A stretch of 64,000 bases of DNA from assembly GCF_014197615.1 (NCBI RefSeq), contig NZ_JACIFY010000012.1, forward strand, positions 124,001-188,000, read 5' to 3'. The translations under genes were made by a program, and so were the position numbers. This DNA is from Rhizobium esperanzae. Its GTDB lineage: Bacteria > Pseudomonadota > Alphaproteobacteria > Rhizobiales > Rhizobiaceae. Under the pieces are notes generated by a model. It was not told the DNA's origin. It did not search any database and was given only the letters and a program-made list of their open reading frames with translations. Shown here in pieces: positions 8,262 through 17,002 of the stretch (positions within the stretch are counted from its first letter, which is position 1; every line of letters starts with the position of its first letter).

Positions 8262-9404
8262 ATGACAGCGCACATGAACATTGCCGCATCTACCAAGATC
8301 CTGGTCCTTTCCGACGACGCGGCTGCAGCGAGCTTCATGCTCGATACGTTCGGGTCGCTGTCGCGTTACGATGTCCGCCATCTCGCGCTGAAGGCGCTCG
8401 CCGAAAAGGGCCGGTTCGATCCGGCGCAGTTCGACCTGATCGTGCTCGACGTCGACAATGGGAAATTGCTGCAGCAGCCGGAGCTTTTCACGTTTCGCAC
8501 CAGCTATCGGGACATTCCGCTGGTCGTCGTTTCCGAAGACCTGCCTGATGATATGATGCGGCTGCTCTTTCGCCTGAACGGCAAAGACTGGCTGAAGAAG
8601 CCGCTCGAGCGCCGCGCACTGATCGACATGATCTCGACCCATGCACCAGGCACCGGGGCGAGCGACAGTCGGGTGCATGCCGTGGTCTCGGCCGTCGGCG
8701 GTGCGGGCGCCAGCGTGATCGCCTCATCGCTTGCGCATGTGCTGGCCCAGCCGACCAAGAATTACACGCCGCGTATCGACTTGTTCGACACGGATTTCTG
8801 CTCCGGAACGCTTGGCTATTACCTCAACCTCGTCAACGACTACGACTTGAAACCGGTCATCGCCAATCCGTCCCGGGTCGATCTGGAATTCATCGATCTG
8901 GTCAGAAAGCGGCATTCGGGCGGCTTTTCGCTGCTGTCCTTCAAGCAGCCATCCGTCCTTCTGGCGCCGAAGGGCCGTGAACTCGTGCTGCGCATGCTCG
9001 ACGTCGCCGCCTTCGAGAGCGACCACACGATCATCGACGTTCCCTATTATGACACGCCGTGGAAATACGAGGTGCTCACGTCGGTCAACAGCGTCTGCAT
9101 CGTCACCGAGATGACGGTGCCCGCGCTTTCTCAAGCCAAGGATCTGTTTGCCAATCTGGTGCGGCTGCGGGGCAGTGCGGATCAGATAGTCATCGTCATC
9201 AACAAATACCGCTCCAAGCTTTTCGGCCTCGGCCTGCGCCGGCAACAAACGGAAAAGATATTCAAGGAGATCCCGACGCATGTCATTGGGGATGACTGGG
9301 AGACGTTGAGCGAGGCGGTCAATCGCGGCGTGCTGCCATTTCAGGTGAATTCCCGGGCGCGCTTCTGCGGCGCGGTCGGCAAACTCGGAGCGCTGGTGCG
9401 ATGA
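8262..9404 (+). CDS. cpaE: Pilus assembly ATPase-like protein CpaE/TadZ
   Basis: A 380-residue cytoplasmic protein with an N-terminal receiver-like domain (about 10-120; ILVLSDDAAAASF, LIVLDVDNGKLL) and a C-terminal MinD/ParA-like domain (about 128-375). The P-loop is atypical, AVGGAGASVIASS, lacking the usual signature and C-terminal Lys-Thr. CpaE/TadZ proteins localise the Tad machine to the cell pole. It precedes the transpeptidase gene with an ATGA overlap. Confidence 0.9.
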   Translation: MTAHMNIAASTKILVLSDDAAAASFMLDTFGSLSRYDVRHLALKALAEKGRFDPAQFDLIVLDVDNGKLLQQPELFTFRTSYRDIPLVVVSEDLPDDMMRLLFRLNGKDWLKKPLERRALIDMISTHAPGTGASDSRVHAVVSAVGGAGASVIASSLAHVLAQPTKNYTPRIDLFDTDFCSGTLGYYLNLVNDYDLKPVIANPSRVDLEFIDLVRKRHSGGFSLLSFKQPSVLLAPKGRELVLRMLDVAAFESDHTIIDVPYYDTPWKYEVLTSVNSVCIVTEMTVPALSQAKDLFANLVRLRGSADQIVIVINKYRSKLFGLGLRRQQTEKIFKEIPTHVIGDDWETLSEAVNRGVLPFQVNSRARFCGAVGKLGALVR

Positions 9405-9973
9405 GGGCGATCGACAGTGGGCGTATAAGATCCCGCGCCGCCGGTGCCGGCCTTGCCGTTCTGGCAATTCTGGCCGCTGCCGGAAATGCCGCGGCAGCCG
9501 GGCTTGTGCCACGCAGCCTCGGGCCGACGACAAGTGCGGTGGTGACGATCGAAAAAAGCTACCCGGCCGGGACAATCGTCATCGTCAGTAGCAACCGCAC
9601 GCTGGATCTCGTCATCTCCGAAGGACGCGCTATTCGGTACAAAATCGGCGTCGGACGAGACGGGTTTCGCTGGAGCGGCACCGTCAAGGTCGGGCGCAAA
9701 GCAGAGTGGCCCGACTGGCGCCCGCCTGCCGAGATGAAGGCGCGCGCGGCCGGACTTCCGGATCTGGTGCCCGCCGGGCCGCTCAATCCTTTGGGTGCTC
9801 GCGGGATCTATCTCTACAAGGGCGGGGCCGACACGCTCTACCGCATTCATGGAACGAACGAGCAGTCGACGGTCGGCGGTTTCGCCTCATCGGGCTGTTT
9901 TCGCATGAGCAATGCCGACGTCATCGATCTCTATGAGAGGGTGAAGGTCGGTTCCACGGTCATTGTAAAATAG
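9401..9973 (+). CDS. L,D-transpeptidase (YkuD domain) embedded in the Tad operon
   Basis: A 190-residue exported protein with a signal peptide (AGAGLAVLAILAAAGNAAAA), then a YkuD domain. The catalytic signature is complete: IHGTNEQ followed by SSGCFRMSNADVIDLY, with His and nucleophilic Cys in the HGT...S.GC.R pattern. Such enzymes make 3-3 crosslinks in peptidoglycan or attach proteins to it. It starts within the cpaE stop (ATGA) and lies just before cpaF, so it is clearly co-expressed with the pilus machine. Local wall remodelling around the pilus is inference. Confidence 0.88.
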   Translation: MRAIDSGRIRSRAAGAGLAVLAILAAAGNAAAAGLVPRSLGPTTSAVVTIEKSYPAGTIVIVSSNRTLDLVISEGRAIRYKIGVGRDGFRWSGTVKVGRKAEWPDWRPPAEMKARAAGLPDLVPAGPLNPLGARGIYLYKGGADTLYRIHGTNEQSTVGGFASSGCFRMSNADVIDLYERVKVGSTVIVK

Positions 9974-9989
9974 TTCAGGGGTGGGACGC

Positions 9990-11435
9990 ATGGCGAGCGG
10001 TATCATGGGGCGTTTCTACAGGCAGGAGCCGGAAAAGCGGGAACATCCGGAGGCGGCCGAACTGTCTTTGATCGGCGCGGCTCAGGCCATGCCCGCCCAG
10101 CCGGCCTCTGAGGGGGCCACGGCGAGTGAGGAAGAGGTTTCGCTCGGGCCGGACATGGTTTCCGAGCGGGTCAATCTGCACCGTTACCTGCTCGATCGCA
10201 TCAATCTCGGGATCCTCGACACACTCGACAACGAGGAGATCGCCACCGAGATCCGGCCATTGGTCAAGGATTATATCCGGACCAACAATTTTCCGCTGAA
10301 TGCCAAGGAAATCAATGATCTGATCCGCGATATCACCGACGAGATGCTGGGGCTCGGACCGATCGAGCCGCTGCTGGCCGACGATACGATCGCGGATATT
10401 CTCATCAACGGCTACAACAGCGTCTATGTCGAGCGGAGCGGCAAGCTCGAGAGCACCGCCGTGCGCTTCAAGGACGAGGACCATCTGCTTCGGGTGATCA
10501 ACAAGATCGTCTCGGCGGTCGGCCGCCGGGTCGACGAGTCGACGCCGATGGTCGACGCCCGCCTCAAGGATGGCTCGCGTGTCAACGTCGCCATCCGGCC
10601 GATCTCGGTCGATGGACCACTCGTTTCCATCCGCAAATTCACGCGCAAGCCGCTGACGATGGAGCGCCTCGTGCAATATGGCGCCATGGCCGATGCGATG
10701 CGCATCCTTCTCAGCGCCGCGGTCAAGGGCAAGGTGTCGATGGTCATTTCGGGCGGCACCGGTTCCGGCAAGACCACGCTTCTCAACGCGCTTTCGTCGC
10801 AGATTTCTCCGAAGGAGCGCCTGATCACCATCGAGGATGCGGCCGAGCTTCAACTGCAGCAGCCGCATGTCGGGCGTTTGGAGACCCGGCCGCCGACGCT
10901 CGACGGACGCAACGAGATCCGGCAACGCGAACTTTTGAAAAACGCCCTGCGCATGCGTCCCGACCGCATCATCGTCGGCGAAGTCCGCGGCGACGAAGCC
11001 TTCGACATGCTGCAGGCGATGAATACCGGTCACGAGGGGTCGATGACGACCATTCACGCCAATACGCCGCGCGACGCCGTCGGCCGGCTTGAGCAGATGG
11101 TCGGCATGGCCGGGATGCCGATGTCGCAGGTCAGCATTCGCTCGCAGATCTCGTCGGCCATCACCATGATCGTGCAGGTCCAGCGCCTGAGTGACGGCAC
11201 CCGCAAAGTTGTCTCGATTTCCGAGATCACCGGCATGGAAGGTGAAGTCGTGCAGATGCAGGAGATTATGAAATTCAAGAAAATCGGTACCGATGAAGGC
11301 GGGCGGATCCATGGAGAATTCCGCGCCACCGGCATCCGGCCGCGCTTCGTCGAGGAATTTGCCGAACTCGGGATCGAGATCCCCGTGACGATTTTCGATC
11401 CCGGCAAACCGCTGCAGACGGGACCTGTTCAATGA
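9990..11435 (+). CDS. cpaF: Tad pilus motor ATPase CpaF/TadA
   Basis: A 481-residue type II/IV secretion hexameric ATPase that powers pilus extension. It has an N-terminal helical domain (about 50-150, [16 protein letters not shown]) and a RecA-like C-domain with Walker [10 protein letters not shown], an Asp box ([12 protein letters not shown]), Walker B ([12 protein letters not shown]) and a His box ([14 protein letters not shown]). ATG 9990 is used; GTG 9981 and ATG 10005 are alternatives in frame. Its stop overlaps tadB (ATGA). Confidence 0.95.
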   Translation: MASGIMGRFYRQEPEKREHPEAAELSLIGAAQAMPAQPASEGATASEEEVSLGPDMVSERVNLHRYLLDRINLGILDTLDNEEIATEIRPLVKDYIRTNNFPLNAKEINDLIRDITDEMLGLGPIEPLLADDTIADILINGYNSVYVERSGKLESTAVRFKDEDHLLRVINKIVSAVGRRVDESTPMVDARLKDGSRVNVAIRPISVDGPLVSIRKFTRKPLTMERLVQYGAMADAMRILLSAAVKGKVSMVISGGTGSGKTTLLNALSSQISPKERLITIEDAAELQLQQPHVGRLETRPPTLDGRNEIRQRELLKNALRMRPDRIIVGEVRGDEAFDMLQAMNTGHEGSMTTIHANTPRDAVGRLEQMVGMAGMPMSQVSIRSQISSAITMIVQVQRLSDGTRKVVSISEITGMEGEVVQMQEIMKFKKIGTDEGGRIHGEFRATGIRPRFVEEFAELGIEIPVTIFDPGKPLQTGPVQ

Positions 11436-12385
11436 CCCTGCTTTTCCTTTACGCGGCCGTCTTCACCGCCGCCCTGATTGCCGTTGAAGCGATACTGCGC
11501 GGCTACTTCAAGACATCCGAACGCCATCGCGCCGTGAACCATCGGCTGAGCTTGCTCGAGGTCAGCGATGATCATCGCAAGACCTATAGCGATATGCTGA
11601 AGGAACGCGGCGCTGCAACCAGTTGGCGGCAAACCCCGGTGATGCAGCGGCTGCTGCGGTTCTACGCCCAGTCGGGGATCAAGTTCGATGCCAGGCGATT
11701 TGCTCTCTTCGCGATCGCGGGCGCACTTCTGACGTGGCTGGTCGTTCAGTTCCTCGTGCCGAGCACGCTGTTCAGGATCCCTGTCTTTCTCCTCGTCGGC
11801 CTCCTCGTCCCTGCCCTCGTCGTCTGGCGTGCCCGGGCACGCCGCATGAGGAAATTCGAACAGAAGCTTCCCGAAGCGCTCGATGTCGCCAATCGCAGCC
11901 TGGCCGCCGGCCATCCGCTGCCGGCGGCGATTTCTCTGGTGGCGCGCGAGATGCCCGATCCGATCGGCACCGAGTTCGGTCTGCTCTCGGATGAACTCAC
12001 CTACGGCGTGACGCTGGACGATGCGCTGGTCAATCTGGCGGACCGGGTCGGCGTCGAGGATCTGAACCTGCTTGCGATATCGCTGAGCGTCCAGGCGGGC
12101 ACCGGCGGAAACCTCGTGGAGATCCTGCAGAACCTTTCGAAGACGCTGCGAGACCGGTCGATGCTGAAGGCAAAGGTCAAGGCGATTTCCTCGGAAGGAC
12201 GCATCACGGCGATCTTCATGTCGATGTATCCGTTTCTGCTCTACGCGATGATCAAGGCGTTGTCGCCGACCTACTTCGATCCCGTCTGGGAGAGCGGCCA
12301 CGGAGCCGCCGTGGTGACCGTCCTGCTGGCCGTCATGGCGATCGGGAATGTCATTCTCTACAAGATGGTCAACTTCGAGTACTGA
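11432..12385 (+). CDS. tadB: Tad pilus inner-membrane platform protein TadB
   Basis: A 317-residue T2SS_F-family integral membrane protein. It has N-terminal transmembrane segments (LLFLYAAVFTAALIAVEAIL and residues about 90-130), a cytoplasmic GspF domain (EQKLPEALDVANRSLAAGHPL to VQAGTGGNLVEILQNLSKTL) and C-terminal membrane helices. It couples the CpaF motor to pilin extraction, with TadC. It overlaps cpaF by 4 nt and is 7 nt from tadC. Confidence 0.93.
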   Translation: MTLLFLYAAVFTAALIAVEAILRGYFKTSERHRAVNHRLSLLEVSDDHRKTYSDMLKERGAATSWRQTPVMQRLLRFYAQSGIKFDARRFALFAIAGALLTWLVVQFLVPSTLFRIPVFLLVGLLVPALVVWRARARRMRKFEQKLPEALDVANRSLAAGHPLPAAISLVAREMPDPIGTEFGLLSDELTYGVTLDDALVNLADRVGVEDLNLLAISLSVQAGTGGNLVEILQNLSKTLRDRSMLKAKVKAISSEGRITAIFMSMYPFLLYAMIKALSPTYFDPVWESGHGAAVVTVLLAVMAIGNVILYKMVNFEY

Positions 12386-12392
12386 GGCGGTC

Positions 12393-13337
12393 ATGTCGAG
12401 TGAGTATGGAATTTATCTCATCGTCTTCTTCGCAGTGCTGATCTTTACTGCGGCCGCCTCGGAATTGTTTTTTCGCCAGCGCGAGGTCTCGGTTCGGGTG
12501 TCGAAAAGCTCGGCGACAGCCCGCGAGGAGTTCCACCTTGGCGATACGACGATCGCCGATCTCGGCGAGGCGGAAAACCGCCTGATCCGTCGCTATTTCG
12601 AGATTACCCGACGTGACACCAATGTGAACTCCACCCAGAACCGGCTGATCCGGGCGGGCTATTTTGCCGCCGGCGCCGTGACCACCTTCCAGGTGGTTCG
12701 CGCCGCGGTCTGCATCGGCGTGATGGTCTCGGTGGTCTGGGCTCTCAATTGGGTCGTGCCTGATATGTCAGGGGTGGCGACATTGATCGCTGCCATGTTT
12801 GCCGCGGGCTCCACCTTTATTCTGGTCAACATCTATATCGACCGGCGCGGCGCTGCCAAGGAGAGGGAGTACCGCCGCCTCTTTCCCGATTTCATGGATA
12901 TGCTGATCGTCTGCCTCGATGCGGGCATGAGCATCGAGGCGGCGGCGAACCGTGTTGCCCGGGAATTCGTCGACAAGCGGCAGGATTTCGGCCTGCATCT
13001 GTCGATCATGATGCTGGAAGTGCGCGGCGGCCGGCGATTGCGCGAGGCGCTCGCCAACCTGGCTATCCGCCTGAGGATTGACGAAGCCCGGGCCCTTTCC
13101 GTTCTGTTTCGTCAATCGGAGGAGCTCGGGACCAGCGTAACGCAGACGCTGCGGGTCTACTGCAAGGAAATGCGCGACATCCGTATCGTTCGCGCGGAGG
13201 AAAAGGCAAACGCCCTGCCGGTCAAAATGCTGCTGCCGCTCGGCGCTTTCCTTTTTCCGGTCAGCCTTATCATCGTTCTTGTTCCCGTCGTTATGCGCGT
13301 CGTCAGTCTTCTTATCAGCATGAAACCCGGCGGTTGA
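12393..13337 (+). CDS. tadC: Tad pilus inner-membrane platform protein TadC
   Basis: A 314-residue T2SS_F protein, second platform subunit. ATG 12393 is chosen because a TM helix follows (YLIVFFAVLIFTAAASELFF). The GspF domain has the typical FPDFMDMLIVCLDAGMSIEAA, LREALANLAIRL and SEELGTSVTQTLRVYC segments, then a terminal hydrophobic region. It follows tadB directly and precedes the AAA+ gene by 15 nt. Confidence 0.92.
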   Translation: MSSEYGIYLIVFFAVLIFTAAASELFFRQREVSVRVSKSSATAREEFHLGDTTIADLGEAENRLIRRYFEITRRDTNVNSTQNRLIRAGYFAAGAVTTFQVVRAAVCIGVMVSVVWALNWVVPDMSGVATLIAAMFAAGSTFILVNIYIDRRGAAKEREYRRLFPDFMDMLIVCLDAGMSIEAAANRVAREFVDKRQDFGLHLSIMMLEVRGGRRLREALANLAIRLRIDEARALSVLFRQSEELGTSVTQTLRVYCKEMRDIRIVRAEEKANALPVKMLLPLGAFLFPVSLIIVLVPVVMRVVSLLISMKPGG

Positions 13338-13352
13338 GCCAAGCGAGGTCGT

Positions 13353-14657
13353 ATGCAGTATCCGCTCGAACAGAACCGAAACGACGCCATCATTTCCCTC
13401 GATCCGCGCATGCCGATGGCGCCGGCAAGCATGGAACAAGCCGGACTGGATCCGTCTTTCCTGCTTCGGCTGGCGGCCAAATGCGCGGCCGAGCAGGATA
13501 CGACCACGGCCTCTCATCTGGCTGAGCGCATGAAATTGCCGAAAGTGATCGCCAATATCCTGATCAAGGAATTGGTGAAGCTCGCATATCTCGAGGCGCG
13601 CGGCCTGGCTGGCGAGGATGTGAGATCCGATATTCGATATGCGCTTTCCATGAAGGGGCTTGAATATGCCCATACGGCGTCGCGTCAATGCCAATATGTC
13701 GGGCCGGCGCCGGTGTCGCTGGACGCTTTCTGCCGGCAAGTCGGTCTGCAGTCCATCCACGACGAGCGCGTGACCCCGGAGCGGCTGACCGACAGCCTTG
13801 CCGGGCTGGTGCTCTCGCATACCCTGGTCGAAAAGCTCGGCCCCGCCATCAATTCCGGCCGCTCCATCCTGCTTTACGGCCCACCCGGAAACGGAAAGAC
13901 CAGCATCGCCGAGCGGACGTCGCAACTGTTTTGCCAAACGATCTGGGTGCCTTACGCCATCGAGGTCGGCGGCCATGTCATCAGTTTCTATGACGAGGCT
14001 GTGCATCAGCCCATATCGGAGGCTGGTACGGAATCCCATCCGAAGGCCGATCAGCGATGGATCGAATGCCGCCGTCCGGTGATCAAGACGGGCGGGGAAT
14101 TGACCCTCGATCAGCTTGATCTCACCTTCAACGGCGGACCGAATGTCTATGAAGCGCCGATCCATTTGAAGGCATCCGGCGGCGTTTTCATCATCGACGA
14201 CTTCGGCCGCCAGCAAGTGGCGCCGCAGGCGCTGATCAATCGCTGGATCGTGCCGCTCGAGCGCGGATATGACTTCCTGACACTGCACACCGGCAAGAAG
14301 TTCAAGGTTCCCTTTGACGAGTTGGTGGTATTTTCGACGAATATCGCCCCGAAGGACCTTTCCGACGAGGCCGGCTTGCGGCGTCTGAAATACAAGATCT
14401 TCGTGAACACGCCGTCGCGCGACGAATATATCAGGATCTTCAAATCCTATGCCAGCGGCAACGGATTGGTTGTCTGCGATCCAGACCTGAACCTGTTCTA
14501 CGATCGCAAGTATAACGGCGATATGCCGGCCTCTTGCTATCATCCGAAATATCTTTTGGATTTCGTCGGTTCTTACTGCGATTTCAACGGAATAGCTAAA
14601 AACGCATCGCTCGACATGCTCGAACGGGCATGGGAAGGTGTGTTTACATCGGAATGA
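13353..14657 (+). CDS. AAA+ ATPase associated with the Tad locus
   Basis: A 434-residue cytoplasmic protein. The N-terminal 110 residues look like a helical or winged-helix module (LLRLAAKCAAEQDTTTASHL, LIKELVKLAYLEARG). The AAA+ core has Walker A GPPGNGKTS (176-184), Walker B GVFIIDDFG and a sensor-like VVFSTNIAPKDL. No protease or nuclease domain is attached. It is co-directional and 15 nt after tadC, so it belongs to the pilus operon by position. I recall such ATPases near rhizobial pilus genes, but the partner and function are unknown. Confidence 0.75.
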   Translation: MQYPLEQNRNDAIISLDPRMPMAPASMEQAGLDPSFLLRLAAKCAAEQDTTTASHLAERMKLPKVIANILIKELVKLAYLEARGLAGEDVRSDIRYALSMKGLEYAHTASRQCQYVGPAPVSLDAFCRQVGLQSIHDERVTPERLTDSLAGLVLSHTLVEKLGPAINSGRSILLYGPPGNGKTSIAERTSQLFCQTIWVPYAIEVGGHVISFYDEAVHQPISEAGTESHPKADQRWIECRRPVIKTGGELTLDQLDLTFNGGPNVYEAPIHLKASGGVFIIDDFGRQQVAPQALINRWIVPLERGYDFLTLHTGKKFKVPFDELVVFSTNIAPKDLSDEAGLRRLKYKIFVNTPSRDEYIRIFKSYASGNGLVVCDPDLNLFYDRKYNGDMPASCYHPKYLLDFVGSYCDFNGIAKNASLDMLERAWEGVFTSE

Positions 14658-14719
14658 TTTGCGGGCCTGGCGCCAATCACGGCCAAGGCAGATTGAATGA
14701 CTTACGGGGGAGTAAACGA

Positions 14720-15280
14720 ATGACCAGCATTCCGAGCATCGAGGTCGAAGCAGAACGCCCAAAACCAGGCAATGTGCGAACCGTAGAACAGAAAGGCTCA
14801 AAAAGCCCGCTGCTCGTCGGTTTGCTCCTGATGCTCCTGCCTGTGAATGCCGGCGTTCTCATCTATACCGCCAAAAACTCGGCGGATGTTCGTGAGAGCC
14901 GCGAGACCATCGCCGCACTGAAAAGGTCCATCGACGGCCTGAGAGGACAGATGGAAAAGCAGTCGGGCAAGATCGACGACAATGCCAAGGCCGACGACGT
15001 CGCAGTGATTCGCCAGCAGATGGATGAGCTGCAAAAGGCTGTGGTGAACGAACGGCGTGATGACACAAGCAATCTTCGGATGGGTTCGGCTTTGGTCCTG
15101 AGCGCGCCCGGCAAGGAACCCGCACAATTTTTCGCACCCCGTGCCGCGTCGGTGGAAACTCAAATGCCGGACAGCAGTCTTGCGTCGATCGCAGCCGGCG
15201 GCATTGCCGTCAACGACCTGCCGCGTTACGAACGAACCCTCTCGCCGGAAGGCCAGCTCATCCTTCGGAAGGCACGGTAA
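14720..15280 (+). CDS. Single-pass membrane coiled-coil protein at the end of the Tad run
   Basis: A 186-residue protein starting at ATG 14720 after a strong GGGGGAG site. The N-terminal 30 residues are polar. One transmembrane segment follows (SPLLVGLLLMLLPVNAGVLI, about 29-49), then a heptad-rich coiled coil (about 58-118, RETIAALKRSIDGLRGQMEK) and a Pro/Ala-rich tail in the periplasm. No enzyme motif is seen. It lies 62 nt after the AAA+ gene and before a hairpin at 15298-15321. An envelope or scaffold role for the pilus is inference. Confidence 0.65.
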   Translation: MTSIPSIEVEAERPKPGNVRTVEQKGSKSPLLVGLLLMLLPVNAGVLIYTAKNSADVRESRETIAALKRSIDGLRGQMEKQSGKIDDNAKADDVAVIRQQMDELQKAVVNERRDDTSNLRMGSALVLSAPGKEPAQFFAPRAASVETQMPDSSLASIAAGGIAVNDLPRYERTLSPEGQLILRKAR

Positions 15281-15297
15281 CAACGACGTCACCCCCA

Positions 15298-15321
15298 AAG
15301 CACGTCGCATCAGACGTGCTT
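15298..15321. terminator. Hairpin between convergent genes
   Basis: AAGCACGT (15298-15305) and ACGTGCTT (15314-15321) form a perfect 8-bp stem with an 8-base loop, in the gap between the converging Tad run and the TPR lipoprotein gene. It could end transcription from both sides, but no strong T-run is adjacent. Confidence 0.45.
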
Positions 15322-15498
15322 CATGTGACGGACCTTGGGTCTTTATTTTTACACGATATCCCTGCCGCAAAACCGCTGCGCAATTTTGCGCGACACATGC
15401 TTGAAAGCAATCGCTGGACGCTGCCAAGGGAGCGCCGCGCCGATGCTCGTAACCCGGCAACGGCACTCTCATCCTCACGCAGATCGCTGAAAGGCTTA

Positions 15499-16017
15499 TC
15501 AGCGCTGAGCGTAATTTACGCTATTCTTCATCAATTCGAGATTGCGGGCTGTGACTTCGTTTCCTGGATCAAGCTCATAGGCTTTCAAGAAATACCGTCT
15601 GGCGTTACGTAAATCACCGCGTAAAAGGTGAGAATATCCAATATTGTTATAGTAAACCGGGGTGTTGCCGATCATGCGCGAGAGCTGCTGGTAGGCGCGG
15701 TCGGATGTGTCGAAGCGGGCAACCATGTCGGCGGAGGCTGCAAAGCCCAGCCAGGCGGCCGGATCTTCCGGAAAAACGTCAACCGCCCGCTTGTATATGG
15801 CGTAGGATTTTCCGTAGTTCTTTTCCTGGAACTGCAGTTTGCCCGTGGTTATCAACTCGTCGTTCTTATAGAAGGCGACGGCTGAGTCATCCTCGAGGGT
15901 TTTTGCACTGTCGCCATAGGCAGCCAGGCCATCAGTGGCTGACTGGCAACCTGCCAAAATCGCCCCGGTCGCTATCAAAAACGCGATGCATGTCGTTCCA
16001 GCTTTGATCTGTAGCAT
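15499..16017 (-). CDS. TPR lipoprotein, TadD-like
   Basis: A 172-residue protein. ATG 16015-16017 is preferred over an upstream GTG because it yields a clean lipoprotein signal peptide ending ATGAILAGC (lipobox LAGC). Two or three TPR-type repeats follow (YGKSYAIYKRAVDVFPEDPAAWLGF; YYNNIGYSHLLRGDLRNARRYFLKAYELDPGN). TadD, a TPR lipoprotein, is a usual Tad component, and this gene converges on the Tad run, so it probably fills that role. Its promoter would be in 16018-16263. Confidence 0.75.
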   Translation of the reverse strand: MLQIKAGTTCIAFLIATGAILAGCQSATDGLAAYGDSAKTLEDDSAVAFYKNDELITTGKLQFQEKNYGKSYAIYKRAVDVFPEDPAAWLGFAASADMVARFDTSDRAYQQLSRMIGNTPVYYNNIGYSHLLRGDLRNARRYFLKAYELDPGNEVTARNLELMKNSVNYAQR

Positions 16018-16263
16018 TGGCAATTTGATCTCCCCGTCAGACATTCTTACCTGAATTTCGGATGCGTTCACCGGGGATCATCGTAAAAAAAAGCTAACAA
16101 CTCAAGAATTTGAACCAATAGTCGCAAAAAAGCGACAGGTGGGGTCTTCGCCCGGATCTGCGGGGTGATAAACGCCAAGTTGTGATCGCAGGCATCCTGT
16201 GCCGGGTTACTCCTCGAGTGGAAATTTCATCGATGTCGCCTACCTTCCTCGTCAGGTCAAAGG

Positions 16264-16782
16264 ATGGAACGCTCGATGCGAAATGCGATTCTCATGCTGA
16301 TGCGACTTGGGCCATCACTGGCCTACGCGATCGCATCGATCTTCGTCCTCAGCATGCCGCTCCTGGAAAGCCACCCCGCGAGTCCGTTTGCCTGGTGGCT
16401 TTACATGACGATACTCCCGGTCATGCGCGAGCCCATCTATCTGCTGTTGGCGGTCCCCGGCATTGGCATTTGGAGCGCCATGGTGCTGTTGATGCTTGCA
16501 TCGGTTTTCGGGGTTCGCGTGGCCTTACAGCCGCAAAGACACCACCGGTCAGGGTTCATCCATGCCCATATCGCGCTGATCGCAACCGGCATGGCGATGG
16601 GGCGGGCAGCCGTGGCGCAAGCCGGCTTTTCCGGCATTGTGCTGCCTCAATTTCAGCGCGGCGACTGGTCGTTCCTGCCGCTATCCTCCTCACCGCTTGG
16701 GATCGTGCTTTTTCTATCCGTGCTTCCGGCTTGCATCTGCTTCCATTTCAGCATCATCAAGCGGATACGATCGGCGCGATGA
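16264..16782 (+). CDS. Hypothetical membrane protein
   Basis: A 172-residue polytopic protein with four likely transmembrane segments: LGPSLAYAIASIFVLSMPLL, IYLLLAVPGIGIWSAMVLLM, HIALIATGMAMGRAAVA and LGIVLFLSVLPACICF. ATG 16264 is used; ATG 16276 is equally plausible, with AGGATGGA upstream. No recognisable family motif is seen. It stands alone between the divergent TPR lipoprotein gene and the caspase-like gene. Confidence 0.55.
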   Translation: MERSMRNAILMLMRLGPSLAYAIASIFVLSMPLLESHPASPFAWWLYMTILPVMREPIYLLLAVPGIGIWSAMVLLMLASVFGVRVALQPQRHHRSGFIHAHIALIATGMAMGRAAVAQAGFSGIVLPQFQRGDWSFLPLSSSPLGIVLFLSVLPACICFHFSIIKRIRSAR

Positions 16783-17002
16783 AAAGGCCGAGCCGGCCCG
16801 GTCAATAACAATCGGCCGACTTTGCTGAGGGCAAGAGCCGTCTTCAGTTTCGCTTCAGTTACGCCTAATCCAGCGCTCATAAACGATTGCTAAAAAGCAA
16901 TGCAAAGCTCGCCAGCCATCTCTGGCGAAAGCTCATGCCGCTGGCTCCGACTTTGCGGGGCTCACAGTGAACTGCATCACATGTCGATTGGAAGAAACCT
17001 GT

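Noticed and set aside
9975-11432. A 485-codon minus-strand frame opposite cpaF
   Set aside because: cpaF has all its ATPase motifs; the antisense frame is His/Asp/Arg-rich without domains.
12768-14801. A 677-codon minus-strand frame across tadC and the AAA+ gene
   Set aside because: It is a mirror frame of two well-supported plus-strand genes with conserved motifs.
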